Source of the DNA: an uncultured Clostridia bacterium
GTDB lineage: Bacteria > Bacillota > Clostridia > UBA1381
Length of the DNA stretch: 64,000 bases
NCBI GenBank assembly: GCA_934454145.1
Contig: CAKSFT010000001.1
Span: 124,001-188,000, forward strand
Direction of reading: 5' to 3'
The translations under genes were made by a program, and so were the position numbers. Positions 18,451 through 26,268 of this stretch are shown one piece after another; position 1 is the stretch's first letter; every line of letters begins with the position of its first letter. Below the pieces are notes generated by a model that made no database searches, was not told where the DNA came from, and worked only from the letters and a program-made list of their open reading frames with translations.

Positions 18451-18678
18451 CTACTCTCTTTCCTTGAGGTAATTAACCGCATCTCCGACAGTAGAAATTT
18501 TTTCTGCTTCTTCGTCAGGAATTTCAATATCGAACTCAGTTTCAAGACCCATAATAAGCTCAACTATATCCAATGAATCCGCTCCCAAATCTTCCACAAA
18601 TGAAGCGTCCATAGTAACTGCTGACTCATCAACGCCCAGCTGTTCAACAATAACCTGCTTTACTCTATCAAATTCCAT
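18451..18678 (-). CDS. acpP: Acyl carrier protein
   Basis: 75 residues; start at 18678 with a perfect AAAGGAGGTG eight bases upstream. The small acidic four-helix protein carries growing fatty acids on a phosphopantetheine arm attached to the Ser of GADSLDIVEL. Sequence MEFDRVKQVIVEQLGVDES through KISTVGDAVNYL matches family length and pattern. Located between fabG and fabF as in most fab operons. Confidence 0.97.
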   Translation of the reverse strand: MEFDRVKQVIVEQLGVDESAVTMDASFVEDLGADSLDIVELIMGLETEFDIEIPDEEAEKISTVGDAVNYLKERE

Positions 18679-18738
18679 CACAGTCACCTCCTTTCAAGTT
18701 TTAAAACAACACAACAGCAAACCGCCGTTCGTTTTATA

Positions 18739-19479
18739 TTACATTACCAGGCCGCCGTCAATGTTAATCGTCTGACCCGTAATATAGCTTGACAAATCCG
18801 ATGCCAAAAACAGCACCGCTTTTGCGACATCTTCTGCCGTCCCAAAGCGCGACAGCGGTATCGCCTCAAAATATTTGTTTTTCACATCTTCAGAGAGGAC
18901 ATCGGTCATATGAGATTCTATAAATCCCGGCGCAACCGCATTTGTCCTGATATTTCTGGAAGAAAACTCCTTTGCCGCGGTTTTTGTCAGCCCTATCAGC
19001 CCCGCCTTTGAAGCCGAATAGTTTGCCTGCCCGGCATTTCCCATGACGCCCACCACAGACGCAATGTTTATTATAGAACCGCTCCTTTTTTTCATCATAT
19101 ATCGTGCCGCGGCTTTTATGCAGTTAAAAGCGCCCTTCAGGTTTATATCAAGCACTGAGTCCCAGTCCTCTTCAGACATTCTCAGCATCAGCCCGTCTCT
19201 GGTTATCCCTGCATTATTCACCAGTATGTCAATTTTCCCAAAGGTGTCTGCCGCGGTCTTCATGAGGTTTTCCACATCTTCGGTGTTCCTCACATCGCCT
19301 CTCACGACAATTGCCTTGACACCCAGCGCCTCTATTTCTTTCTTTGTGTCTTCAGCATAGTCCGACCCGGGGATATCATTTATAACAATATCGGCTCCGT
19401 TTTCGGCAAGCTTCAGCGCAATGGCTTTTCCTATTCCCCTGCCGGCTCCCGTCACGACTGCCGTTTTGCCTTTTAACAT
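18739..19479 (-). CDS. fabG: 3-oxoacyl-ACP reductase
   Basis: 246 residues from the ATG at 19479 (AAAGGA eight bases upstream; an in-frame upstream extension is unsupported). NADPH-dependent short-chain dehydrogenase of the elongation cycle. Motifs: TGAGRGIGKAIA cofactor loop, NNAGITRDGLMLRM, catalytic Ser in IINIASVVGVMGN, YSASK (Tyr and Lys), and the end SYITGQTINIDGGLVM. The 94-base gap to fabD contains an AT-rich stretch but no clear terminator. Confidence 0.95.
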   Translation of the reverse strand: MLKGKTAVVTGAGRGIGKAIALKLAENGADIVINDIPGSDYAEDTKKEIEALGVKAIVVRGDVRNTEDVENLMKTAADTFGKIDILVNNAGITRDGLMLRMSEEDWDSVLDINLKGAFNCIKAAARYMMKKRSGSIINIASVVGVMGNAGQANYSASKAGLIGLTKTAAKEFSSRNIRTNAVAPGFIESHMTDVLSEDVKNKYFEAIPLSRFGTAEDVAKAVLFLASDLSSYITGQTINIDGGLVM

Positions 19480-19573
19480 CAAATCATTCCTTTCCGCAAC
19501 ACACTCAAAAATCCGCATCATGCAATTACCTATATATTTTATACATTATTTGTCGGTTTGTAAAGAGTTTTTT

Positions 19574-20512
19574 TTATTTTTGTTTAATTTCCGCTAAGGT
19601 TTTTTCCAAAGACGCCATGTCCTCAACATTATGCACATTCAACGCCCTGTCAATCTTTTTGATAAAACCCGACAAAGCCTTGCCCGGTCCGACCTCCACA
19701 AAGGTGTCGACACCGTCTGCAATCATGCGTCTTACGCTTTCTTCCCACTTGACAGAATTTGAAACCTGTTTTTCCAAAAGCCCCTTGACTTCGCCCGAAT
19801 CGGCGATATAATCTGCCGTGACATTGGTTATCACAGGTATATTCATTTCGTGCATTTGGACATTTTCCAGTTCCTTTGCAAGCTTTTCACCCGCGCCCCT
19901 CAGCATAGAGCAGTGGAACGGCGCCGAAACCGGCAAAAGAACTGCCCTTTTTGCGCCAAGCTCTTTTGCTTTTTCACAAGCCTTTTCCACAGCCGCCGCT
20001 TCTCCCGAAACAACAATCTGCCCCGGGCAGTTGAAGTTTGCCGGCTCACACACGCCAATCTCAGATGCCGCACGGCAACACTCCGCGATGCCCTCTTTGT
20101 CCATGCCCAGAATCGCCGCCATGGCGCCCACACCCTCGGGCACCTCTTCCTGCATATAACGCCCTCTTTTTTTCACAAGCCGCACACCGTCCTCAAAGGT
20201 CATCGTGCCCGACGCGATGTGCGCCGAATATTCGCCAAGGCTCAGCCCGGCAACGATGTCGGGGCGGATTCCTTTTTCTTTCAGCACTTCATACGCCGCA
20301 ATGCTCATCGTCACAACGGCCGGCTGGGTATTTTCCGTAAGCATCAGTGTCTGCTCGTCGCCGTCAAAAATCATTTTCTCAATGTCAAACCCCAGGGCAT
20401 CCGACGCTCTTTTAAATATATCGGCCGCACAGGCAAAATTTTCTGTCAGTTCCTTGCCCATTCCTATCTTCTGCGCCCCCTGCCCGGCAAATACAAAAGC
20501 AATTTTTCCCAT
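19574..20512 (-). CDS. fabD: Malonyl-CoA:ACP transacylase
   Basis: 312 residues. Transfers malonyl groups from CoA to ACP. Starts MGKIAFVFAGQGAQKIGMG, has the nucleophile Ser in VAGLSLGEYSAH, the substrate-binding Arg region in VKKRGRYMQ and catalytic His in VSAPFHCSML. The Shine-Dalgarno (AAAGG) is 13 bases from the ATG, weaker than its neighbours. Twenty-six bases separate it from fabK. Confidence 0.95.
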   Translation of the reverse strand: MGKIAFVFAGQGAQKIGMGKELTENFACAADIFKRASDALGFDIEKMIFDGDEQTLMLTENTQPAVVTMSIAAYEVLKEKGIRPDIVAGLSLGEYSAHIASGTMTFEDGVRLVKKRGRYMQEEVPEGVGAMAAILGMDKEGIAECCRAASEIGVCEPANFNCPGQIVVSGEAAAVEKACEKAKELGAKRAVLLPVSAPFHCSMLRGAGEKLAKELENVQMHEMNIPVITNVTADYIADSGEVKGLLEKQVSNSVKWEESVRRMIADGVDTFVEVGPGKALSGFIKKIDRALNVHNVEDMASLEKTLAEIKQK

Positions 20513-20538
20513 AACAAAATCCGTACCTTTCCAAAAAA

Positions 20539-21477
20539 TTATTTTAATTTTTTCGCCATATTCTCAACAACACCGTCTGTGTTCAGCAAATCGGCAATTA
20601 TCTCACGGCATGGTTTTATGTCATTCACCATCGCCGCCGACTGTCCTGCCATGAGCGAACCCGTTTCGATATCCCCGTCCGCAAAGGCGCGCCTCAGTCC
20701 GCCGACGCCCAGCGACTCGATTTCTTCAAAAGATGCCCCCTCTTTTTCAAGACGGTCATATTCTCTTGTAAGTTTGTTTTTCAAGGCTCTCACCGGCGCG
20801 CCGACACTTCTCCCTGTCACAACAGCGTCCCTGTCCTTCGCCTTCAAAACAGCATTTTTATAGTTTTCGTGGGCAACGCATTCTTCAGAACATATAAACC
20901 TCGTCCCCACCTGAATGCCGTCAGCTCCCAGCGCAAAAGCCGCCGCCGTGCCCCTCGCGTCGGCAATTCCGCCCGCTGCAACAACCGGTACGTCAACCGT
21001 GTCGCACACCTGCGGAACCAAAACCATCGTTGTCAGTTCTCCGATGTGTCCCCCGGCCTCTGTGCCTTCCGCGATGATGGCGTCCACTCCGCTCTTTTCC
21101 AGACGTTTTGCCAAAGCCACACTCGCCACAACCGGCATGATTTTTATTCCTGCTTCTTTCAGTTTCGGGATATATTTCCCCGGGTTTCCTGCCCCCGTCA
21201 CCACAACAGCCGGTTTTTCCTCCAGAATCATTTCCATAACCTTGTCTGCATACGGCGACATAAGCATTACATTCACGCCAAACGGCTTTTTGGTGAGCGT
21301 TCTCGCCTTTTTGATTTGCTCTCTGACAACATCCTCAGGCGCACCGCCTGCCGCAATCAGCCCCAAACCGCCGGCTTCCGAAACGGCCGCCGCCAGCTCT
21401 GCCGTCGCAACCCATGCCATACCGCCCTGTATAACAGGATATTCAATTCCCAAAAGTTCACATAATCTTGTGTGCAT
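20539..21477 (-). CDS. fabK: Enoyl-ACP reductase II (FMN-dependent)
   Basis: 312 residues from the ATG at 21477 (GGCGGAG eight bases upstream). Flavoprotein that reduces trans-2-enoyl-ACP, replacing FabI in many Clostridia and streptococci; FabK enzymes are insensitive to triclosan. Marks of the nitronate monooxygenase/FabK fold: IEYPVIQGGMAWVA, VNVMLMSPYA, AEGTEAGGHIGE, VVAAGGIADARG and the FMN phosphate-binding GADGIQVGTRFICSEEC. The long C-terminal part GLRRAFADGDIETGSLMAGQ supports FabK over 2-nitropropane dioxygenase. No fabI is seen in the window. Confidence 0.94.
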   Translation of the reverse strand: MHTRLCELLGIEYPVIQGGMAWVATAELAAAVSEAGGLGLIAAGGAPEDVVREQIKKARTLTKKPFGVNVMLMSPYADKVMEMILEEKPAVVVTGAGNPGKYIPKLKEAGIKIMPVVASVALAKRLEKSGVDAIIAEGTEAGGHIGELTTMVLVPQVCDTVDVPVVAAGGIADARGTAAAFALGADGIQVGTRFICSEECVAHENYKNAVLKAKDRDAVVTGRSVGAPVRALKNKLTREYDRLEKEGASFEEIESLGVGGLRRAFADGDIETGSLMAGQSAAMVNDIKPCREIIADLLNTDGVVENMAKKLK

Positions 21478-21502
21478 AATCACTACTCCGCCTTTCTCGT
21501 CT

Positions 21503-22480
21503 TTACAGTTCCAAAAGTGCCGCGCCCCATGTCAGACCGCCGCCAAAACCGACAATGACAATCTTGTCGCCTTTTTTTGCGCGCTTTTGCTCAATCGCTT
21601 CGCAAAGCGCCACAGGGATTGATGCCGATGAAGTATTGCCGTATTTTTCAAGATTTATAAACACCTTTTTCTCGCCGATGTCCAGTCTTTTGAGCGCCCC
21701 GTCAATGATGCGCTTATTTGCCTGGTGCGGCACAACCAAATCGATGTCGTCAAATGTCAATCCTGCGCCCTCAACAACCTTTCTGGCGGCTTTTTCCATG
21801 GTTTTTACCGCAAACTTCATGACCTCCGCGCCTGCCATCCATATTGTGCTTTTGTTTTTACTTACTCTCTTTTCTGTTTCTTCCTCGTCTTCTCTGTATG
21901 CAAGGCTTGTCAGCTTGTCACCGTCCGCGCCCTTTGCGCCGATTTCCGTGGCAAGTATGCCGTTCTTGTCCGACGCCTTCACAACCGCCGCGCCTGCCGC
22001 GTCGCCGAAAAGTATACATGTTCCGCGGTCTTTATAGTCTGTCGCCTTACTCAGCGCGTCAGAGCCTATCACAAGAATATTCTTATACTGTCCGCTTTCT
22101 ATAAACTGCTTTGCAATGGTCAGCGCAGTGACAAAACCCGAGCAAGCCGCATTTATGTCAAACGCCGCCGCATTTTCCGCGCCTATGTTTTTCTGAACAA
22201 CACATGCGCACGACGGCGTAAAATAATCCGGCGTCACAGTTGCAAGGATTATCAGTTCCACTTCCTCCGCACTCATTTTTGCGTCTTTGAGCGCATTTTT
22301 TGCGGCAATAGTCGCAATGTCGGTCGTATACTGCCCGTCCTCACATATATGACGTTCTTTTATACCGGTGCGCTGGACAATCCACTCATCATTTGTTTCC
22401 ACAATACTTTCCATATAGTCATTATCATACACCTTTTCGGGCACATAATAACCCATACCGCATATCTCGGCATATTTCAT
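21503..22480 (-). CDS. fabH: 3-oxoacyl-ACP synthase III
   Basis: 325 residues; ATG overlaps the plsX stop (ATGA). Starts fatty acid synthesis by condensing an acyl-CoA primer with malonyl-ACP. Catalytic triad Cys in FDINAACSGFVTAL, His in VVPHQANKRIID and Asn in KYGNTSSASIPVAL. NDEWIVQRTGIKERHI near the start is the classic FabH segment. A charged insert (REDEEETEKRVSKNKS) lies mid-protein. Operon position after plsX is the standard Gram-positive arrangement. Confidence 0.96.
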   Translation of the reverse strand: MKYAEICGMGYYVPEKVYDNDYMESIVETNDEWIVQRTGIKERHICEDGQYTTDIATIAAKNALKDAKMSAEEVELIILATVTPDYFTPSCACVVQKNIGAENAAAFDINAACSGFVTALTIAKQFIESGQYKNILVIGSDALSKATDYKDRGTCILFGDAAGAAVVKASDKNGILATEIGAKGADGDKLTSLAYREDEEETEKRVSKNKSTIWMAGAEVMKFAVKTMEKAARKVVEGAGLTFDDIDLVVPHQANKRIIDGALKRLDIGEKKVFINLEKYGNTSSASIPVALCEAIEQKRAKKGDKIVIVGFGGGLTWGAALLEL

Positions 22481-23502
22481 ATCACATTACCGTCCTTTCC
22501 TTGTGTTTTTGACATGTCAGCCATTTTTTCTATTTCTTTGTTTATGTCGTTTCTTACAAATTTTTCAATCTGAACAATCGCCGCATACGCCGCCTTGACG
22601 TCAGACGCGCCATGCCCCTTCACAATCGGCTTTTTCAAACCAATCAAAGGTGCACCGCCGTATTCTCTGTAATCCATCTTTTTCTTAAAGTCCTTCAGAC
22701 CGCCATATACAAAAAGTCCGCCCAAAGTCTTTAAAACTCCGCCCGAGAAAATATTTTTCAGATTTCTGCTCACAACCTTGCCCATTCCCTCAAGCGTTTT
22801 CAGAATTATATTGCCGGAGAAACCGTCACACACAATCACGTCTGCCGCCCCCTCCATCATTTCTCTTCCTTCAAGATTTCCGATAAAGTTCAGCCCGTAT
22901 TTATTTTCCTCCAAAAGTCCATAAGCCTCTTTTGTCAGTTCTGTCCCCTTTTCTTCCTCTTCGCCGTTGTTCACCAGTCCAACCTTTGGGTTGTCGATTC
23001 CCTCGGCTTTGTTCATATAGATACTTCCCATCATGGCAAACTGCAAAAGATTCACACCGCGGCAATTTGTGTTTGCGCCTGCGTCAATCAAAAGTCTCGG
23101 GCCCTTGTCGGTGGGAATAAGCGTTCCTATGGCAGGGCGCAAAATACCTTTTATTCTCCCCACGATTAAAAGCCCCGCACTCAGCAACGCTCCCGTATTC
23201 CCTTGCGAAAGCATTGCATCTGCCTTCCCCTCCGAAAGCAATTTTGCCGCCGCCACCATGGAAGAATCGCGCTTGGTCCTGACTGCCTTGACAGGCTCGT
23301 CATGGTTTGTTATCACTTCACGGCAATCCACAATCTCAATGCGTCCTTTTTCATAATCATACTTTGCCAGTTCCGCCTCCAAAAGCTCTTTTTTCCCTGT
23401 CAGTATAATATTTATGTCCTTGCTGTTTACTGCCTTCACACTTGCCTCAACAGGCACCTGCGGTGCGTTGTCGCCGCCCATCGCGTCTACTACGATTTTC
23501 AC
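22477..23502 (-). CDS. plsX: Phosphate acyltransferase PlsX
   Basis: 341 residues from a GTG at 23502, which gives the family start VKIVVDAMGGDNAP; GAAAGGG lies ~11 bases upstream. An upstream in-frame TTG at 23523 lacks a ribosome site. PlsX makes acyl-phosphate from acyl-ACP for glycerolipid synthesis. Motifs: DAMGGDNAPQ, the QGNTGALLSAGLL segment, and IVCDGFSGNIILKTLEGMGK. Second gene of the FapR-controlled operon. Confidence 0.95.
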   Translation of the reverse strand: MKIVVDAMGGDNAPQVPVEASVKAVNSKDINIILTGKKELLEAELAKYDYEKGRIEIVDCREVITNHDEPVKAVRTKRDSSMVAAAKLLSEGKADAMLSQGNTGALLSAGLLIVGRIKGILRPAIGTLIPTDKGPRLLIDAGANTNCRGVNLLQFAMMGSIYMNKAEGIDNPKVGLVNNGEEEEKGTELTKEAYGLLEENKYGLNFIGNLEGREMMEGAADVIVCDGFSGNIILKTLEGMGKVVSRNLKNIFSGGVLKTLGGLFVYGGLKDFKKKMDYREYGGAPLIGLKKPIVKGHGASDVKAAYAAIVQIEKFVRNDINKEIEKMADMSKTQGKDGNVI

Positions 23503-23532
23503 TGTCGGGTCATCCCTTTCCAAATTATGCCG

Positions 23533-24072
23533 TTATTTTTCATCTTTCAAAGCCAAGCTGAATTTGCATCTGAAAACCTCTGTCTGGTTTGAACGTATCT
23601 TGACCCAGATTATATATTCTCTGTCTTTTACTCTTATCACTTCAAATTTTGCGACAAGACGCTCGCCCTTTTGCACTTCTTTTATATACTTCACATTTGC
23701 CACTCTTATGAGTGCTTTTTTTGCATCTATGATATCGAGCGCCAAATCCTCGGCAATCCCAAACATCGCCTGACCTTTTATTATGTCCGTTCCCTCATAA
23801 GTTATGACATCATCTGTGGGGATAACCGAAATACCGTCATGATACAGTTTCATATCAACAATATCCAAGGGAATTTTTGACGAGGCACTCTTGGCAACGT
23901 TTTTTACGCGCTCCCTATACTCTCCGATGCCCAATTCTCCGCGGTCTATGCGTATCGTGGCAACACTGACGTTAAGCAGCTTTGCAAGTTCTGAATCCTT
24001 GACAAAAGGATTCCTTTTCACAATATCCGAAAGTCTTTTGTGACGTTCTTTTTTCAGCTCTGTCCTTACCAC
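23533..24072 (-). CDS. fapR: Transcriptional repressor of fatty acid and phospholipid synthesis FapR
   Basis: 179 residues from a GTG at 24072 with GAGGTGA upstream. Residues ~1-60 form a DeoR-like helix-turn-helix (ERHKRLSDIVKRNPFVKDSE, VSVATIRIDRGELGI, EYRERVKNVA), and residues ~75-170 a hotdog fold with TDDVITYEGTDIIKGQAMFG. FapR releases its operator when malonyl-CoA binds, so the pathway is induced by its own precursor. A matching 17-bp operator lies just upstream at 24100-24116, downstream of a consensus promoter, so the gene represses itself and the genes below. Confidence 0.93.
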   Translation of the reverse strand: MVRTELKKERHKRLSDIVKRNPFVKDSELAKLLNVSVATIRIDRGELGIGEYRERVKNVAKSASSKIPLDIVDMKLYHDGISVIPTDDVITYEGTDIIKGQAMFGIAEDLALDIIDAKKALIRVANVKYIKEVQKGERLVAKFEVIRVKDREYIIWVKIRSNQTEVFRCKFSLALKDEK

Positions 24073-24099
24073 ACTATCACCTCTTCATATCGCCTATTC

Positions 24100-24116
24100 T
24101 TATCACCAGGTATTAA
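24100..24116. promoter_or_regulatory. FapR operator
   Basis: TTATCACCAGGTATTAA, an inverted repeat around a central A whose arms match 6 of 8 positions. It agrees with the FapR consensus built on TTAgTACC/GGTAcTAA. It sits about 12 bases downstream of the -10 box, roughly +6 to +22, where bound repressor would block transcription. Confidence 0.85.
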
Positions 24117-24128
24117 CAACTAATCCCA

Positions 24129-24157
24129 ATTATACTATATATCTCTCTCAAAATCAA
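24129..24157 (-). promoter_or_regulatory. Promoter of the fapR-plsX-fab operon
   Basis: On the minus strand TTGATT (24152-24157), 17-base spacer, TATAAT (24129-24134). Transcription start near 24122, immediately before the FapR operator. Confidence 0.85.
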
Positions 24158-24216
24158 GTCTTTTTTCTGATTTTGCATATTTTTATATAACTTTAACAAA
24201 ATAACCCCCACAGACA

Positions 24217-24602
24217 TCAAGTCATCTCAATTGTTTTTCCGGCAATATTTTTTCTGTCTTTTGCAAAAGTTTTTCTGTACACAAACACAAAATATCCGAT
24301 CTCAAACACCGCCGTTATCGCCCACGAAAAAGGATACAGCAAATATAGCGAGGCAAGCGCCTGAAGTGTGCAAAAACCGTATAAACCCATGCTATGCGGA
24401 AAATGCACGACCCGGCAACCACGACAACCGTCGGGACCACGGTTTTCCCCAGCCCCGAGCCTACAAATCTCCCCACAACTGCAATATCAGACATGTTGAA
24501 CATCACTTGCAGCACATTTGAAAGCATCAGCGGAATACTGAACAAAAAAGTATTTATGCACAGCGAACCGCTTGTCATTGTTATTCCTTTTGTCTTTTCC
24601 AT
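24217..24602 (-). pseudogene. MATE-family efflux pump remnant (internal deletion plus frameshift)
   Basis: The first ~47 codons encode a normal MATE N-terminus (ITMTSGS, LCINTFLFSIPLMLSNVLQV, FNMSDIAVVGRFVGS). They are fused in frame to the C-terminal part of such a pump (GLGKTVVPTVVVVAGSCIFR, IAWVYTVFAHF), so about 300 residues are missing. Near 24360 the frame then shifts: ASLYLLYPFSWAITAVFEIG and VYRKTFAKD continue one frame over to the stop at 24217. Full-length MATE proteins have ~440 residues, as at 38680-40005. A good promoter and a leader hairpin remain upstream. A single base error could explain the frameshift but not the deletion. Confidence 0.85.
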
Positions 24603-24627
24603 GATTTCAAAAATTTCTTCCCAAAAC

Positions 24628-24658
24628 AAAAAAAAACAACGAACATCATTGTCCGCTG
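24628..24658 (-). terminator. Leader terminator/attenuator before the MATE remnant
   Basis: Minus-strand stem CAGCGGACA/TGTTCGTTG with an ATGA loop, followed by nine T residues. It lies only about a dozen bases after the predicted transcription start, so most transcripts would stop here unless an antitermination mechanism operates. Confidence 0.65.
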
Positions 24659-24676
24659 TCATGTTTTCCAAAATGT

Positions 24677-24705
24677 ACTATAGCACATTTATATATAATT
24701 GTCAA
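24677..24705 (-). promoter_or_regulatory. Promoter of the MATE remnant
   Basis: On the minus strand TTGACA (24700-24705), 17-base spacer, TATAGT (24677-24682). Near-consensus, although the gene it serves is broken. Confidence 0.7.
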
Positions 24706-24707
24706 CA

Positions 24708-24774
24708 CAAAAAAACTGCAAAATCCATATTCCGTCACAAATTCGTGATTTGTCCCGAAAATAGACTTTGCAGT
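24708..24774 (-). terminator. Probable terminator of the liv operon
   Basis: On the minus strand ACTGCAAA (complement of 24767-24774) pairs with TTTGCAGT (complement of 24716-24723) and is followed by T7. An inner CAAAT/ATTTG hairpin extends the structure. It lies directly after the livF stop and overlaps the -35 region of the next promoter only at its tail. Confidence 0.55.
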
Positions 24775-24781
24775 CTGTATT

Positions 24782-25486
24782 TTATTCGCCCAAATATGCT
24801 TTTTTTATTCTGTCATTATTCATCAGTTCGCTTGCTTTTCCCGAAAGTGCTATCTTTCCTGTTTCCAAAACATATGCCCTGTCAGCAATGGAGAGTGCCT
24901 TTTTCGCATTTTGCTCCACAAGCAATACCGTTTTTCCGTCTTTTGAAACTTCCTTGATTATCTCAAAAATCTCCGACACCAAAAGCGGAGAAAGCCCCAT
25001 GGACGGCTCGTCCATAAGTATTATCCTCGGGTTGGACATCAGTGCCCTGCCCATGGCAAGCATCTGCTGTTCTCCCCCCGACAGTGTCCCCGCAACCTGG
25101 TTTTCTCTTTCTTTCAGGCGCGGAAAATGTTCATACACATATTCCAGATTTTTTCCAATCTGAGCCTTGTCGTTGAGTATAAAAGCGCCCAGTTTCAAAT
25201 TTTCGCTTACTGAAAGCTGCTGGAAAATCCGCCTTCCCTCGGGGACATGTGCCATGCCCATGTACACAATTTTGTGTGCCGGAATTTTCGTGATGTCTTT
25301 GCCTTCAAATATAACCCTTCCGGATTTTGGAGAAATCAACCCTGTGATTGTATGCAAAATCGTTGTCTTTCCGGCGCCGTTGGCACCGATAAGCGCGATT
25401 ACTTCCCCTTCATTAACCTCAAAGGAAACACCCTTAATGGCATTGATAACGCCATAATATACTTGTAAATCTTCAACCTTAAGCAA
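24782..25486 (-). CDS. livF: Branched-chain amino acid ABC transporter ATP-binding protein LivF
   Basis: 234 residues from a TTG at 25486 with AAAGGAGG eight bases upstream. One of the two ATPases of a high-affinity Leu/Ile/Val importer. Walker A GANGAGKTT, Q-loop region AHVPEGRRIFQQLSV (typical of LivF), signature LSGGEQQMLAMGRAL, Walker B ILMDEPSMGLSP, and the H-loop replaced by Q in LLVEQNAK, a normal LivF feature. Last gene of livKHMGF, 17 bases after livG. Confidence 0.94.
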   Translation of the reverse strand: MLKVEDLQVYYGVINAIKGVSFEVNEGEVIALIGANGAGKTTILHTITGLISPKSGRVIFEGKDITKIPAHKIVYMGMAHVPEGRRIFQQLSVSENLKLGAFILNDKAQIGKNLEYVYEHFPRLKERENQVAGTLSGGEQQMLAMGRALMSNPRIILMDEPSMGLSPLLVSEIFEIIKEVSKDGKTVLLVEQNAKKALSIADRAYVLETGKIALSGKASELMNNDRIKKAYLGE

Positions 25487-25503
25487 TCTGCCTGCCTCCT
25501 TTC

Positions 25504-26268
25504 TCAGTCGTCTTCTCCGATATATGCTTTTATAACTTCGGGGTTATTGAGCACTTCGGAAGTCTTTCCCTGTGCCAAAACCTGCCCAAAATTAAGCACC
25601 GTTATTTCCTCACATATCCCCGAAACCAGCTTCATGTCATGCTCAATCAGAAGAACCGTCATATTGAAATTGTCACGCACAAATCTGATTGTTTCCATAA
25701 GTTCCGCGGTTTCGTTGGGGTTCATGCCCGCCGCCGGCTCGTCAAGCAAAAGCAATTTCGGCTCTGTTGCCATCGCCCTTGCAATCTCAAGCTTTCTCTG
25801 CTTGCCATACGGCAAATTGCACGCATGCACCTTATATTCACCTGCCAGACCAAACACGTCCAAAAGCGCCATAGCTTTCTTCCTTGTTTCCTTTTCTTCA
25901 CGGTAATATCTGCCCACTCTGAAAATTCCCTCAAACATCGAATAGTGAATGCTGTTGTGAAAACCCACTTTTACGTTGTCCAAAACACTCAGGTTCCCAA
26001 AAAGACGTATGTTTTGGAATGTTCTTGCTATTCCTTTTTTGTTTATGTCGGCAGGCTTGTGCCCGATAAGATTCTCTCCGTCCAGCAAAAAAGTCCCCGA
26101 GGTAGGCTGATAAACGCCCGTAAGCATGTTGAATACTGTTGTTTTGCCCGCTCCGTTCGGCCCGATAAGTCCATAGAGCTGACCCTTTTCAATGTTAAGA
26201 TTCAGCCCGTCAACAGCCTTCAGACCGCCAAAACGTATGCCCAAATCTTTTATCTCCAGCAGTGCCAT
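25504..26268 (-). CDS. livG: Branched-chain amino acid ABC transporter ATP-binding protein LivG
   Basis: 254 residues; ATG overlaps the livM stop by one base. Walker A GPNGAGKTTVFNMLTGVYQP, the LivG-type ARTFQNIRLFGNLSVLDNV segment, a degenerate signature LPYGKQRKLEIARAMA, Walker B LLLDEPAAGMNP and LLIEHDMKLV. LivG and LivF pair on LivH/LivM. A longer middle insert (RVGRYYREEKETRKKAMALL) is usual for this subunit. Confidence 0.94.
   Translation of the reverse strand: MALLEIKDLGIRFGGLKAVDGLNLNIEKGQLYGLIGPNGAGKTTVFNMLTGVYQPTSGTFLLDGENLIGHKPADINKKGIARTFQNIRLFGNLSVLDNVKVGFHNSIHYSMFEGIFRVGRYYREEKETRKKAMALLDVFGLAGEYKVHACNLPYGKQRKLEIARAMATEPKLLLLDEPAAGMNPNETAELMETIRFVRDNFNMTVLLIEHDMKLVSGICEEITVLNFGQVLAQGKTSEVLNNPEVIKAYIGEDD

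Noticed and set aside
18679..18687. Upstream GTG start for acpP
   Set aside because: It overlaps the Shine-Dalgarno; ATG at 18678 has ideal spacing.
24217..24408. A separate small membrane protein
   Set aside because: Its sequence is the last MATE helix in another frame of the same remnant.
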